Shown: positions 1 to 8,271, counted from the stretch's first letter. The stretch is DNA of 52,544 nucleotides from an uncultured Eubacterium sp. (GCA_947385875.1 CANDMV010000008.1:1-52544), one strand, 5' to 3'. Numbers and translations are program-made. The notes: generated by a model from the letters alone, not told the origin.

Positions 1-156
1 TATCCGGGGCCGGAGGCTGTCCGGGAATTTTCCGAACGTCTGAAAGATTACAAGACCAGCAAGGGGGCGATACAGCTTCCATACAGCAGGCCGGTTCCGG
101 CGGAACTGGTCTTCGATGTTGCCAGATGGTGCTATAAGACGGGGAATCATCCGTAA
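1..156 (+). CDS. DUF1801 family protein, C-terminal fragment
   Basis: The frame is open from base 1 and stops with TAA at 154-156, giving 51 residues; the start lies outside the window. The residues around YKTSKGAIQLPY followed by PVPAELV and a final RWCYKTGN match the C-terminus of DUF1801 (YdhG/YjbR/CyaY-like fold) proteins, in which a KGAIQ-P motif precedes the last helix. The biochemical role of this family is not settled; frataxin-like or iron-related functions have been proposed for some members. It is separated from purM by a terminator, so it belongs to a different transcription unit. Confidence 0.7.
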   Translation, partial: YPGPEAVREFSERLKDYKTSKGAIQLPYSRPVPAELVFDVARWCYKTGNHP

Positions 157-200
157 GAGTCGGAAAGTATTGGAATGGTGCAGCGAATGGATCAGGATGT

Positions 201-344
201 GCTATATTTTTTGACGGGAAGCCGGAAGCGCTGCTGTATGAGGCTTTTGAAGAAAAAGTTTTTTTCAGAAGTGGACAGCAAATTGCTTTTTCCAACAGAC
301 GGCAAATGCTGAATTGGGCTGCTGCTTTTCAGGCGGTGATATGA
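201..344 (+). pseudogene. possible remnant of a DUF5655-type gene
   Basis: Read in the frame beginning at 201, the sequence gives AIFFDGKPEALLYEAFEEKV, then an IAFSNRR motif, and stops at 342-344. This pattern (FF-GKPEAL-LYEA-EE, later a SFYNRR-like strand) recalls the DUF5655 domain, which often accompanies DUF1801 proteins. No good start codon or ribosome site is seen in this frame and the homologous part is short, so it is probably a decayed gene. It could also be chance similarity. Confidence 0.3.
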
Positions 345-393
345 GTAAAAAGCGGAGCATTTGCGGGAAATGATCATATTTTAACTGAAAAAG

Positions 394-436
394 AAAAACT
401 GCTGCACAATCTGACAGATTTTACAGCAGTTTTTTG
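394..436 (+). terminator. intrinsic terminator upstream of purM
   Basis: AAAAACTGCTG and CAGCAGTTTTT form an 11-bp stem over a loop of about 19 bases, and the 3' arm runs into six T residues. The A-rich 5' arm makes it potentially bidirectional. It closes the DUF1801 unit before purM. Confidence 0.8.
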
Positions 437-547
437 ATTGCTTTAAGGGAATGGAGTTATTTTTCTGATACCAACTGCTTGAAATTTTCTATAATATGTG
501 GCATTATGACAAAGAGGTTTTTTGCGTCAGCAAGAAACGCGATAGAA

Positions 548-580
548 TTGACATAATTTAGCAGCTGTTAAATGAGTATA
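548..580 (+). promoter_or_regulatory. weak candidate promoter for purM
   Basis: A consensus TTGACA lies at 548-553, about 70 bases before the purM start. The AT-rich stretch TTAAATGAGTATAT follows, but no hexamer matches TATAAT well at the ideal 17-bp spacing. The assignment rests mainly on the -35 match and on the position between a terminator and the gene. No purine riboswitch fold was recognised in this leader. Confidence 0.25.
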
Positions 581-622
581 TCACAGGATGCATGACAAAG
601 ACTTACAAAATCAGGAGGGTGA

Positions 623-1651
623 ATGATGGATTACAAAAATGCTGGGGTTGACATCGAGGCTGGTTACAAATCGGTAGAATTGATGAAAAAGCATGTGCAG
701 GGTACTATGCGCCCGGAGGTGCTGACAAATCTGGGCGGATTTTCCGGTGCTTTTTCAATGGAAGCATTTAAAAGTATGGAAAAGCCTACGCTTGTCTCAG
801 GGACTGATGGAGTCGGTACGAAACTGAAGCTGGCATTTGTACTGAATCAGCACGATACAGTCGGCATAGACTGTGTAGCGATGTGTGTCAACGACATTGC
901 ATGTGCCGGAGGAGAGCCGCTGTTTTTCTTGGACTATATCGCGTGTGGCAAAAATTATCCTGAAAAAATCGCACAGATCGTAAGCGGTGTGGCAGAAGGG
1001 TGCAGGCAGTCAGGTGCAGCTTTAATCGGCGGTGAGACAGCTGAAATGCCAGGATTTTATCCGCAGGATGAATATGATCTGGCTGGATTTGCAGTAGGAA
1101 TTGTTGATGAGAAAGACATTATTACCGGAAAAAATCTGAAAAAGGGTGATGTCCTGATCGGTCTGGCATCCTCAGGAGTGCATTCGAATGGTTTTTCATT
1201 AGTACGTAAAATATTTGATATGAACCAGAATACTCTAAATGCTTATCATGATGAGTTAGGAAAAACACTGGGTGAGGCACTGCTGATGCCGACGAAAATA
1301 TATGTAAAGGCGTTAAGAAGCATCAAAGAAGCAGGGATTACGATAAAAGCATGCAGCCACATCACCGGCGGCGGGTTTTATGAAAATGTACCGCGTATGC
1401 TGCCGGAGGGGATCTGCGCAAAAATCCGAAAGGACAGTTATGAAGTGCCGGCGATCTTTGGCATGATCGCACAGTCAGGAAATGTAGAAGAAAAGGTCAT
1501 GTATAATACATATAATATGGGCATCGGCATGGTGCTGGCGGTCGATGCGGCTTGGGCAGACAGAACGATGGAAGCGGTGAAGTCGGCAGGAGAGAAAGCT
1601 TTTTTCATCGGGGAGACAGATGAGGGAGAAAAAGAAGTGGTGCTGTCTTAA
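623..1651 (+). CDS. purM: phosphoribosylformylglycinamidine cyclo-ligase (AIR synthetase)
   Basis: PurM converts formylglycinamidine ribonucleotide plus ATP to aminoimidazole ribonucleotide, the fifth step of de novo purine synthesis, in the cytosol. The 342 residues match the usual length of about 340. The family N-terminus ([12 protein letters not shown]) is present, as are the [11 protein letters not shown] motif near residue 60, [18 protein letters not shown] near 88-105, the GGETAEMPG motif near 140, and the HITGGGF motif near 245. Two ATG codons lie in tandem at 623 and 626 behind an AGGAGGG site, so the start could be either. It is followed, through spacers carrying a repeat and a hairpin, by purN and purD. 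Confidence 0.97.
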   Translation: MMDYKNAGVDIEAGYKSVELMKKHVQGTMRPEVLTNLGGFSGAFSMEAFKSMEKPTLVSGTDGVGTKLKLAFVLNQHDTVGIDCVAMCVNDIACAGGEPLFFLDYIACGKNYPEKIAQIVSGVAEGCRQSGAALIGGETAEMPGFYPQDEYDLAGFAVGIVDEKDIITGKNLKKGDVLIGLASSGVHSNGFSLVRKIFDMNQNTLNAYHDELGKTLGEALLMPTKIYVKALRSIKEAGITIKACSHITGGGFYENVPRMLPEGICAKIRKDSYEVPAIFGMIAQSGNVEEKVMYNTYNMGIGMVLAVDAAWADRTMEAVKSAGEKAFFIGETDEGEKEVVLS

Positions 1652-1699
1652 AAATTATCACCAGCTTCAAAAATGGTAGGAGAGTCGAAGACGAGCTTT

Positions 1700-1779
1700 T
1701 ATATTCGCGAACGATATGATTTGCCAAAACTATTGTCTGTATATGTCTGAGAACGCTATTGAATTTGGAAAACGGGTAT
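1700..1779 (+). repeat. degenerate copy of the 93-bp dispersed repeat
   Basis: This stretch of the purM-purN spacer aligns with the three complete 93-bp copies at 4097, 8147 and 14369. It opens with TATATTCGCGAACGATATG and keeps the GATTTGCCAAA segment and the GAATTTGGAAAAC segment. It has lost about 12 bases just before the end (the TTTTTCGTTCGC arm), so the terminal inverted repeat is broken. It has more changes than the other copies and is likely the oldest. It does not interrupt either gene. Confidence 0.8.
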
Positions 1780-1844
1780 CAATGGGCGGATTTTGGTATA
1801 GTGAAGCAAAAGGCTGAACTGTACTAAAATAGAAAGGAAAAGGT

Positions 1845-2474
1845 ATGATAAGACTTGCAGTTATGGTATCTGGAGGAGGAACCAATCTTCAGGCAGTGAT
1901 AGATGCGATAGAACAAGGCACTGTCAAAAATGCAGAAATTGCAGTTGTCATCAGTAATAAGAAAGATGCATATGCTCTGCAGCGAGCAGAAGGACATGGC
2001 ATAAAAAGCTGCTGTATAGCTCCAAAGGATTATGAGACGAGGGATGCTTTTGGCCATGCTCTGATCGATGTATTAGAGCATGAGAAGATAGACCTGGTAG
2101 TTCTGGCTGGTTATTTGGTAATTCTGCCAGAGATTATAATTAAAAGATACAAAAATAAAATGATTAATATTCATCCGTCGCTGATACCGTCTTTTTGCGG
2201 GGCAGGCTATTATGGGCTGAAGGTGCATGAGGCGGCGCTTGCAAGGGGGGTGAAGGTAACCGGCGCAACGGTGCATTTTGTGGATGAAGGAACAGATACC
2301 GGTCCGATTATTATTCAAAAAGCAGTAGAAGTCAGACAGGATGATACGCCGCTTAGTTTGCAGCGGCGCGTTATGGAAGAGGCCGAATGGAAGATTCTGC
2401 CGCAGGCGATTGACTGGATTGCAGGGGGCGAGGTGTCTGTTGTAGATGGAAGAGTGATAAAAAGACAGGCATGA
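1845..2474 (+). CDS. purN: phosphoribosylglycinamide formyltransferase
   Basis: This enzyme transfers a formyl group from 10-formyltetrahydrofolate to glycinamide ribonucleotide (third step of purine synthesis). The 209 residues fit the family. The phosphate-binding loop VSGGGTNLQAV is at residues 8-18, the catalytic region INIHPSLIPSF with its conserved histidine is near 107-117, and the VDEGTDTGPII loop with the catalytic aspartate is near 145-156. The start is ATG at 1845 behind GAAAGGAAAAGG. It lies 193 bp downstream of purM, with a decayed 93-bp repeat between them. Confidence 0.96.
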   Translation: MIRLAVMVSGGGTNLQAVIDAIEQGTVKNAEIAVVISNKKDAYALQRAEGHGIKSCCIAPKDYETRDAFGHALIDVLEHEKIDLVVLAGYLVILPEIIIKRYKNKMINIHPSLIPSFCGAGYYGLKVHEAALARGVKVTGATVHFVDEGTDTGPIIIQKAVEVRQDDTPLSLQRRVMEEAEWKILPQAIDWIAGGEVSVVDGRVIKRQA

Positions 2475-2534
2475 GAATATATGCGCAATGGTTACCCTGT
2501 CTGCGCGTTTCATAATAAGATGATTTAGGAGTGA

Positions 2535-2571
2535 GGGGCGATTTTGCAAAGAAAACTTTTCGTATCGCCCC
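2535..2571. other. hairpin in purN-purD spacer
   Basis: GGGGCGAT at 2535-2542 pairs perfectly with ATCGCCCC at 2564-2571 across a 21-base loop. No T-run follows, so it is not a classical terminator. It may stabilise or process the transcript between the two pur genes. Confidence 0.4.
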
Positions 2572-2660
2572 GAATCTATGAGCAGCCAAGGACGTGTATC
2601 GAAAGCATACAGATCTTGAATGCGGAAATATAAGAGAATATAGATGAAGGAGAAAGGATT

Positions 2661-3938
2661 ATGAAAATATTAATCGTAGGCAGCGGCGGGCGTGAACATG
2701 CAATTGCAGTGAGTGCAGCAGGAAGCCCTAGAGTAGATAAGATTTACTGTGCGCCGGGAAATGCAGGAATCGGACAGGTGGCAGAGTGTGTCCCGATTAC
2801 GGCTATGGAGTTTGATGCGCTGGCAGCGTTTGCAAAAGAGCACGAGGTTGATTTTACGATTATCGGGATGGATGATCCGCTGGCAGGCGGCATTGTAGAT
2901 GTCTTTGAGGCGGAAGGATTAAAGGTATTCGGGCCGAGGAAGAATGCGGCTGTGCTGGAAGGCTCTAAGGCGTTTTCCAAAGACCTGATGAAAAAATACA
3001 AGATTCCGACAGCTGCGTATGAGACATTTGACGATCCGAATAAAGCGCTTACTTATCTGGAAACAGCTAAAATGCCGATCGTATTAAAAGCAGACGGGCT
3101 GGCGCTGGGCAAGGGAGTTCTGATCTGTAATACGCTTGAGGAAGCGAAAGCGGGCGTAAAGGAGATCATGGAAGATAAAAAATTCGGTGAGGCCGGCAGC
3201 CGGATGGTTGTGGAAGAATTTATGACTGGGCGAGAAGTGTCCGTATTGTCGTTTGTGGATGGAAAGACGATCAAGATCATGAGCTCTGCACAGGATCATA
3301 AGCGGGCACAGGATGGAGACCAGGGGCTGAATACGGGCGGCATGGGTACATTTTCGCCAAGCCCGTTTTATACGGATGAGATCGATGCATTCTGTAAAAA
3401 ATATATTTATCAGCCTACGGTAGATGCTATGGCAGCTGAGGGCAGGCCGTATGTCGGAGTGATCTTTTTTGGATTGATGCTGACAGAGGATGGGCCGAAG
3501 GTGTTGGAATATAATGCCCGCTTTGGCGACCCGGAAGCGCAGGTCGTGCTGCCGCGTATGAAGAATGATATGATCGATGTGATGGAGGCATGTGTAGACG
3601 GCAGGTTGGATGAGATTGATCTGCAGTTTGAGGAGAATGCTGCTGTATGTGTCGTGCTTGCATCAGAAGGTTATCCGGTGTCTTATGAAAAAGGATTCCC
3701 GATCACAGGGTTAGACGCTTTTGACAGCAGAGACGATTATTACTGCTTTCATGCGGGGACGGCTTGTAAGGATGGGCAGATCGTCACGAACGGAGGCAGG
3801 GTGCTGGGTGTCACGGCTAAAGGCAGCGATTTAAAAGAAGCACGGAAAAAGGCATATGAAGCTGTAGAATGGGTAAAATTTGATAATAAATATATGCGTC
3901 ATGATATAGGAAAGGCAATAGAAGACGTGGAGCCTTAA
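2661..3938 (+). CDS. purD: phosphoribosylamine-glycine ligase (GAR synthetase)
   Basis: PurD joins glycine to phosphoribosylamine using ATP (second step of purine synthesis). At 425 residues it has the usual length. It begins with the PurD signature MKILIVGSGGREHAIA. The ATP-grasp domain starts with the SKDLMKKYKIPTA segment near residue 112, has VLKADGLALGKGV near 140-152, and carries the LEYNARFGDPEAQV metal-binding motif near 280-293. The start has an AGGAGAAAGGATT site 5 bases upstream. It is the last gene of the pur group. Confidence 0.97.
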   Translation: MKILIVGSGGREHAIAVSAAGSPRVDKIYCAPGNAGIGQVAECVPITAMEFDALAAFAKEHEVDFTIIGMDDPLAGGIVDVFEAEGLKVFGPRKNAAVLEGSKAFSKDLMKKYKIPTAAYETFDDPNKALTYLETAKMPIVLKADGLALGKGVLICNTLEEAKAGVKEIMEDKKFGEAGSRMVVEEFMTGREVSVLSFVDGKTIKIMSSAQDHKRAQDGDQGLNTGGMGTFSPSPFYTDEIDAFCKKYIYQPTVDAMAAEGRPYVGVIFFGLMLTEDGPKVLEYNARFGDPEAQVVLPRMKNDMIDVMEACVDGRLDEIDLQFEENAAVCVVLASEGYPVSYEKGFPITGLDAFDSRDDYYCFHAGTACKDGQIVTNGGRVLGVTAKGSDLKEARKKAYEAVEWVKFDNKYMRHDIGKAIEDVEP

Positions 3939-3953
3939 AGCAGACAGGCAGTT

Positions 3954-4070
3954 GGATGGAACGGATTAAGCAAGGAAAAGAAGTTATTTCTTACAAAAAA
4001 GAGGGCTGAGTCTGGTGTTCCATCCAGACAGAAATAAGAAGATTGGCAGTCTTAAAACAGGAAGACTGCC
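3954..4070. other. nested inverted repeats after purD
   Basis: The 343-bp spacer between purD and the reductase gene holds several pairing elements. GGATGGAAC (3954-3962) pairs with GTTCCATCC (4017-4025). GTCTGG (4010-4015) pairs with CCAGAC (4024-4029). GGCAGTCTT (4045-4053) pairs perfectly with AAGACTGCC (4062-4070) over an 8-base loop. None has a T-tract, so termination is uncertain. They could be the remains of another small palindromic element. Confidence 0.35.
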
Positions 4071-4096
4071 ACAGTGAAGCAGGAGATACAGTGTCT

Positions 4097-4189
4097 TATA
4101 CTCGCGAGCGATATGATTTGCCAAAGCTATTGCCCGTATATGCCCGCGAACGCTAATGAATTTGGAAAACTTTTTCGTTCGCGGGTATA
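4097..4189 (+). repeat. 93-bp dispersed palindromic repeat, complete copy
   Basis: It runs from TATACTCGCGAGCGA to TCGTTCGCGGGTATA, which are near-perfect 15-bp terminal inverted repeats. An internal CCCGCGAACG at about 4143-4152 can also pair with the CGTTCGCGGG arm, so two alternative stems are possible. Its length and order of segments are identical to the copies at 8147 (same strand) and 14369 (opposite strand). It lies in the purD to folA spacer; an open frame that begins inside it upstream of folA is therefore not the real gene start. Confidence 0.88.
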
Positions 4190-4281
4190 AGAAAGAAATA
4201 TGCCGAAATTCAATCGAGACTATATGTATAGTCCGCAAGATTGCCATAGTGGTCAGGATAGATATTGAGAGGAAGCTGTAT

Positions 4282-4791
4282 ATGAAATTGATTGCATCTG
4301 CGGATGAAAACTGGGGAATCGGCTGTAATCAGCAGCTGTTGGTACGAATACCGGATGATTTAAGATATTTTCGAGAACTTACGACGGGGAAAGTCGTTGT
4401 CATGGGAAGAAAGACGAGGGAAAGCCTTCCGGGAGGCATTTTATCTGACCGTGTCAATATCGTGCTCTCAAAGGATCGAAATTACCAGATTCAGGGTGCG
4501 GCTGTCGTGCATTCTATGGACGAGCTGAATCAGGAATGCAGACAGTATGTGTCCGATGATATATTTGTTATGGGCGGGGAAAGTATTTATCGTCAGCTGC
4601 TGGACTGCTGTGATACCGCATATATTACAAAAATAGATTTCGCTTATACGGCAGATGCGTATTTCCCGAATCTGGATGCACACCCAGAGTGGGAGCTGGT
4701 CGCAAGGAGTGAGGAGCAGACGTATTTTGATCTGATCTATCATTTCCAAAAATATAAGAAAAAGGGAGGAAACCATGGATATAACAGGTAG
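4282..4791 (+). CDS. folA: dihydrofolate reductase
   Basis: It reduces dihydrofolate to tetrahydrofolate with NADPH, feeding one-carbon units to purine and thymidylate synthesis. The 169 residues from this ATG match the family length of about 160. It starts MKLIASADENWGIGC, followed by the substrate helix IPDDLRYFRELTTGKVVVMGRKT (residues 26-48), the VMGGESIY nucleotide-binding motif near 97-104 and the final beta hairpin. The in-frame upstream extension runs through the repeat element and lacks family similarity, so 4282 is chosen; GAGAGGAAG lies just upstream. Its 3' end overlaps ilvB by 17 bases. Confidence 0.92.
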   Translation: MKLIASADENWGIGCNQQLLVRIPDDLRYFRELTTGKVVVMGRKTRESLPGGILSDRVNIVLSKDRNYQIQGAAVVHSMDELNQECRQYVSDDIFVMGGESIYRQLLDCCDTAYITKIDFAYTADAYFPNLDAHPEWELVARSEEQTYFDLIYHFQKYKKKGGNHGYNR

Positions 4792-6493
4792 AAAATTATT
4801 TGTCAAAGCGCTGCGTGAAGAAGGCGTGGATACGATTTTCGGGTATCCGGGCGGAATGGTTACGGATATTTTCGATGAATTATACAAACAGGAGGATATC
4901 CAGGTCGTCCTGCCGAGACATGAGCAGGGGCTTATATTTGAGGCGGAAGGGTATGCTAAGGCAACTGGAAAAGTCGGTGTCTGTCTGGTGACCAGCGGGC
5001 CTGGCGCGACCAATCTGATTACCGGCCTTGCTGATGCGCATTATGACAGTATCCCTCTTGTATGCTTTACCGGACAGGTGCCGCTCGGTCTGATTGGAAA
5101 TGATGCTTTTCAGGAGGTCGATATTGTAGGGATGACCCGCTCTGTGACGAAGTTCGGCGTAACGGTGCGTGACCGCAAGGACTTGGGCAGGATTTTAAAG
5201 ATGGCGTTTCATATCGCGAGGACCGGAAAGCCGGGTCCGGTATTGATTGATATTCCAAAAGATATACAGGTACAGTCCGGTGACAGTGAATATCCAAAAG
5301 AGGTCAGCATCCGCGGATACAAACCAAATGAAAGTGTTCACATCGGACAGCTGAAAAAGGCATATCGTCTGCTGAAGTCTGCAAAACGTCCGTTGATTCT
5401 GGCTGGCGGGGGGATTAATATCGGACATGCGAATGATGAGTTATTAAAATTCGTAGAACGTACGCAGATTCCTCTTGTAACGACGGTGATGGGCAAAGGG
5501 GCAATCCCAACCAATCATCCTCTGTATCTGGGTAATTCTGGTATGCATGGAAAATATGCCTGCAATATCGCAGTCAGTGAATGTGACGTATTGTTTTCGA
5601 TCGGTACACGTTTTAATGACAGGATTACCGGGGATTTGAATGAGTTTGCGCCGAATGCCAAGATTATCCATATTGATATTGATACCGCGGCGATTTCCAG
5701 AAATGTAGTCGTAGATGTGCCGATTGTGGCAGATGCAAAGCTTGCCCTTGAAAAATTATGCGAGTGGGCGGAAAAGCAGGATACGCAGAAGTGGCAGGAT
5801 AGAATCAAGGGCTGGGATGCAGAGCATCCGCTGGAAATGCGCAGAGACAGGGGCATGACTCCGCAGATGATTATAGAGCATATTAATAAATCTTATAAAG
5901 AAGCGATTATTGTGACAGACGTAGGCCAGCATCAGATGTGGGCAGCCCAGTATCTGGAGATCGACAGTCGAAAGCAGCTGATTACATCCGGGGGATTAGG
6001 CTCTATGGGCTTCGGGCTTCCGGCGGCGATCGGGGCAAAGATCGGCAAGCCGTATCATCATGTCATCTGTATTACCGGTGACGGCGGATTTCAGATGAAT
6101 ATGCAGGAGATGGCGACAGCGATTGCGCAGAAGACGCCGATTACTATCTGTATATTTAACAATTTTTATCTGGGAATGGTACGCCAGATGCAGCAGTTAT
6201 TTTACGGGAAACGCTATAGCGGTACCTGCCTTCGCAGACAGAAGGGATGTGACAATCTGTGCAAGGGGCCGGGTGAAGCCTGTCCGCCGTATCGGCCGGA
6301 TTTTGTAAAATTTGCAGAGTGTTATGGTGCGCTTGGAATCCGGGTCACAGAAGAATCACAGATTCAGGAGGCGCTGGATACTGCCAGACGCAACGAGGAT
6401 ACGCCGACTTTGATTGAATTTATGATTGCTGCGGACGAGATCGTACTGCCGATGGTAAAGGGCGGAAATCCTATGAAAGAAATGATCTTTTGA
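4775..6493 (+). CDS. ilvB: acetolactate synthase large (catalytic) subunit
   Basis: This thiamine-diphosphate and FAD enzyme condenses two pyruvates to acetolactate (valine/leucine), or pyruvate with 2-ketobutyrate (isoleucine). Its 572 residues contain the IFGYPGGMV and RHEQG (catalytic glutamate) motifs near residues 21-48 and the TPP-binding motif ITGDGGFQMNMQE followed by FNN near 430-460. Between RYSGT and PDFVKFAE it carries a short cysteine-rich insert with four cysteines (CX6CX3CX6C) near residues 489-507. The start overlaps the folA end and has a GGGAGGAAACC site, so translation is probably coupled. ilvN follows after 104 bp. Confidence 0.96.
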   Translation: MDITGRKLFVKALREEGVDTIFGYPGGMVTDIFDELYKQEDIQVVLPRHEQGLIFEAEGYAKATGKVGVCLVTSGPGATNLITGLADAHYDSIPLVCFTGQVPLGLIGNDAFQEVDIVGMTRSVTKFGVTVRDRKDLGRILKMAFHIARTGKPGPVLIDIPKDIQVQSGDSEYPKEVSIRGYKPNESVHIGQLKKAYRLLKSAKRPLILAGGGINIGHANDELLKFVERTQIPLVTTVMGKGAIPTNHPLYLGNSGMHGKYACNIAVSECDVLFSIGTRFNDRITGDLNEFAPNAKIIHIDIDTAAISRNVVVDVPIVADAKLALEKLCEWAEKQDTQKWQDRIKGWDAEHPLEMRRDRGMTPQMIIEHINKSYKEAIIVTDVGQHQMWAAQYLEIDSRKQLITSGGLGSMGFGLPAAIGAKIGKPYHHVICITGDGGFQMNMQEMATAIAQKTPITICIFNNFYLGMVRQMQQLFYGKRYSGTCLRRQKGCDNLCKGPGEACPPYRPDFVKFAECYGALGIRVTEESQIQEALDTARRNEDTPTLIEFMIAADEIVLPMVKGGNPMKEMIF

Positions 6494-6597
6494 TATTACA
6501 AGAAAGTGATTTTAAATGGATTTTTGCATGTAACAGGTCAGCTTGTCTGAACGGTTACTATCATTCGTAACTATATAAATAGCAGGAGGAAGAAAAG

Positions 6598-7095
6598 ATG
6601 AAGAACAGATGGATTGCCCTGTATGTGGAGAATCAGGTAGGTGTACTGGCCAAGGTATCAGGGCTTTTTTCTGGGAAGTCCTATAATCTGCAGAGCCTTA
6701 CGGTCGGTACGACAGAAGATGCGACGGTTTCTCGAATGACAATCTGTGTTATTAGCGACGATATTACATTTGAACAGATTAAAAAACAGTTAAACCGCAT
6801 GGTGGAGGTTATTAAAGTTATTGACCTTACAAATGTGCCGATTCATATGAAGGAGATACTTTTTGCAAAGGTAAAGGATCTTCGTTCGGGCCAGATCGAT
6901 GAAGTGTTTCGTATTGCAGAGGTGTTCAGTGTTCAGGTGGCGGATATAGGAAAAGACAGTGTCATGCTGGAATGCAAGCTGACGGAACGCCGGAATAATG
7001 AGCTGATTGAGCTGCTGAAATCTAAGTTCCGCAATATAGAGATCGTGCGCGGCGGGGCGGTGGCGATTGAAGCAATCAGTACGTCGTGCAGGTAG
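6598..7095 (+). CDS. ilvN: acetolactate synthase small (regulatory) subunit
   Basis: This is the regulatory partner of IlvB; its ACT domain binds valine for feedback control. It has 165 residues, the usual size. The N-terminal ACT domain runs from about 5 to 80 (WIALYVENQVGVLAKVSGLF, then SYNLQSLTVG). The second half matches the IlvN C-terminal domain (VKDLRSGQIDEVFRIAEVF). The start has AGGAGGAAGAAAAG directly upstream. The last residues are slightly divergent from the family. It is followed by a MITE-like element. Confidence 0.95.
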   Translation: MKNRWIALYVENQVGVLAKVSGLFSGKSYNLQSLTVGTTEDATVSRMTICVISDDITFEQIKKQLNRMVEVIKVIDLTNVPIHMKEILFAKVKDLRSGQIDEVFRIAEVFSVQVADIGKDSVMLECKLTERRNNELIELLKSKFRNIEIVRGGAVAIEAISTSCR

Positions 7096-7117
7096 AGAGC
7101 ATATTTCAAGTGCGTTG

Positions 7118-7209
7118 GAGCGTGTCTGCAAAATGCTTTTCGTGAGATGTACCACAGGGGATGATATGTGGGGAGTGCAGATCACGGGGATGATTTTTCA
7201 AACACGCTC
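7118..7209. mobile_element. MITE-like 92-bp element with 16-bp terminal inverted repeats
   Basis: GAGCGTGTCTGCAAAA at 7118-7133 and TTTTTCAAACACGCTC at 7194-7209 are inverted copies matching at 14 of 16 positions, enclosing 60 bp with no gene. The element fills the spacer between ilvN and the DUF2156 gene. It is similar in size to the 93-bp repeat but unrelated in sequence. No clear target-site duplication is visible and there is only one copy in the window, so its mobility is inferred from the structure alone. Confidence 0.5.
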
Positions 7210-7249
7210 TGGGCAGATTAAGAATAGAACAAGGGAGAGTTTATTTTTT

Positions 7250-8140
7250 ATGATAGATTTTTATAACCTGTCATTGAGCGAACGTGAGTGGATTACACAC
7301 CGGATGCTGGAGGATGGCAGGCAGGCTTGTGAGTATTCCTTCGCGAATAATTATTTGTGGAGTGATATTTATGGGGTCAAGATGGCAAAGGAGCAAGGAT
7401 GCCTGATTTTTCAGTTTCAGAGTAAGGAAACATGCTGTTATACGATACCGGTTGGTGCGGGAAATCGAAAAGGTGCATTGGATGTACTGTTGGAGATGGA
7501 GCATTCTCAGGGAAAAGACCTGGTGCTGAGCACGTTGGTACAAAGTGATCTGGAATGGCTGTCAGAGAATTATTCGGGCATGTATACAGTAGAGACAAAT
7601 CGCGATGACTATGATTATGTATACAGTACGGAAAAGCTGTCTACACTGGCAGGGCGAAAGCTGCATGGCAAGAGAAACCATATAGCCCGATTCAAGGATG
7701 GCGGAAACTGGCGCTTCCGGGAGATGATGCCGGAGGATGCCGGGGAATGTATGCGTCTTCTGGATATGTGGAAGGAAAATGAGTCGGAAAAATGGAATGA
7801 GGAGATGGAAAATGAGCTCCATATGAATCGCAAGGCGCTCCGTCATTTGGCAGATCTTGTATTAGACGGCGGTATGCTGTATAAAGGGGGAAATCTGGTG
7901 GCATTTTCGATCGGCGAGCCGCTGACATCTGATACGTATGTCGTGCATATCGAAAAAGCACTTGCCGAAGTGCAGGGGGCCTATCCGATGATCAATCAGC
8001 AGTTTGTGCTGCATTACTGCCAGAATTACCAGTATGTTAACAGAGAAGAGGATACGGGTGACGAAGGGCTGCGTAAGGCAAAGCTGTCTTATCATCCAGA
8101 GTTTTTGGTTGAAAAATATCAGGCGAGATTTCATAAATGA
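7250..8140 (+). CDS. DUF2156 (LPG-synthase C-terminal-like) protein
   Basis: The protein has 296 residues from the ATG at 7250. The N-terminal motif of an ERxW segment followed by CEYSFANNYLWSDIYG (residues 28-43) is typical of clostridial DUF2156 proteins. These share the tandem GNAT-like fold of the phosphatidylglycerol lysyltransferase catalytic domain but lack its membrane part. They are probably soluble acyl- or aminoacyl-transferases of unknown substrate. A frame extending upstream to 7067 crosses the MITE-like element and is rejected; AGGGAGAG precedes 7250 with a long spacing. The stop lies in a 29-bp sequence that recurs just before the next gene. Confidence 0.8.
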   Translation: MIDFYNLSLSEREWITHRMLEDGRQACEYSFANNYLWSDIYGVKMAKEQGCLIFQFQSKETCCYTIPVGAGNRKGALDVLLEMEHSQGKDLVLSTLVQSDLEWLSENYSGMYTVETNRDDYDYVYSTEKLSTLAGRKLHGKRNHIARFKDGGNWRFREMMPEDAGECMRLLDMWKENESEKWNEEMENELHMNRKALRHLADLVLDGGMLYKGGNLVAFSIGEPLTSDTYVVHIEKALAEVQGAYPMINQQFVLHYCQNYQYVNREEDTGDEGLRKAKLSYHPEFLVEKYQARFHK

Positions 8141-8271
8141 GAGATTTATACTCGCGAACGAGATGATTTGCCAGAGTTGCTGCCCGTATATGCCCGTGAA
8201 CGCCAATGAATTAGGAAAACTTTTTCGTTCGCGGGTATAGATGAAAATATCAGGTGAGGTTTCATAAATGA
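8112..8271 (+). repeat. 29-bp direct repeats flanking the 93-bp element
   Basis: The 3' end of the DUF2156 gene (8112-8140) is repeated at 8243-8271 with three mismatches, one on each side of the 93-bp element at 8147-8239. The shared part includes TATCAGG and TTTCATAAATGA. In the upstream copy TGA is the stop of the DUF2156 gene; in the downstream copy the same ATGA supplies the start of the GNAT gene. This implies that the two genes once overlapped at ATGA. Confidence 0.85.
8147..8239 (+). repeat. 93-bp dispersed palindromic repeat, complete copy
   Basis: It has the same length and layout as the copy at 4097: TATACTCGCGAACGA at the left, TCGTTCGCGGGTATA at the right, and an internal CCCGTGAACG. 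It differs from that copy by scattered substitutions (for example GAGATG for GATATG and GAATTAGG for GAATTTGG). It separates the DUF2156 and GNAT genes and is bracketed by 29-bp direct repeats. Confidence 0.88.

Noticed and set aside
437..622. Purine riboswitch before purM
   Set aside because: I could not find the conserved three-way-junction core or a following terminator in this leader.
2073..2549. Long minus-strand reading frames opposite purN, purD, ilvB and many glycan genes
   Set aside because: They mirror the codon pattern of the plus-strand genes, lack ribosome sites and show no family motifs.
4156..4281. A longer N-terminus for dihydrofolate reductase
   Set aside because: The in-frame extension reads through the 93-bp repeat, has no family similarity and would make the protein about 40 residues too long; 4282 has a ribosome site and the conserved N-terminus.
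4600..4775. T-box or leader-peptide attenuator for ilvB
   Set aside because: The ilvB start overlaps the folA coding sequence, leaving no room for a leader; no T-box motif was seen.
7067..7249. An upstream start for the DUF2156 gene
   Set aside because: It overlaps ilvN and crosses the MITE-like element; the family N-terminus begins at 7250.
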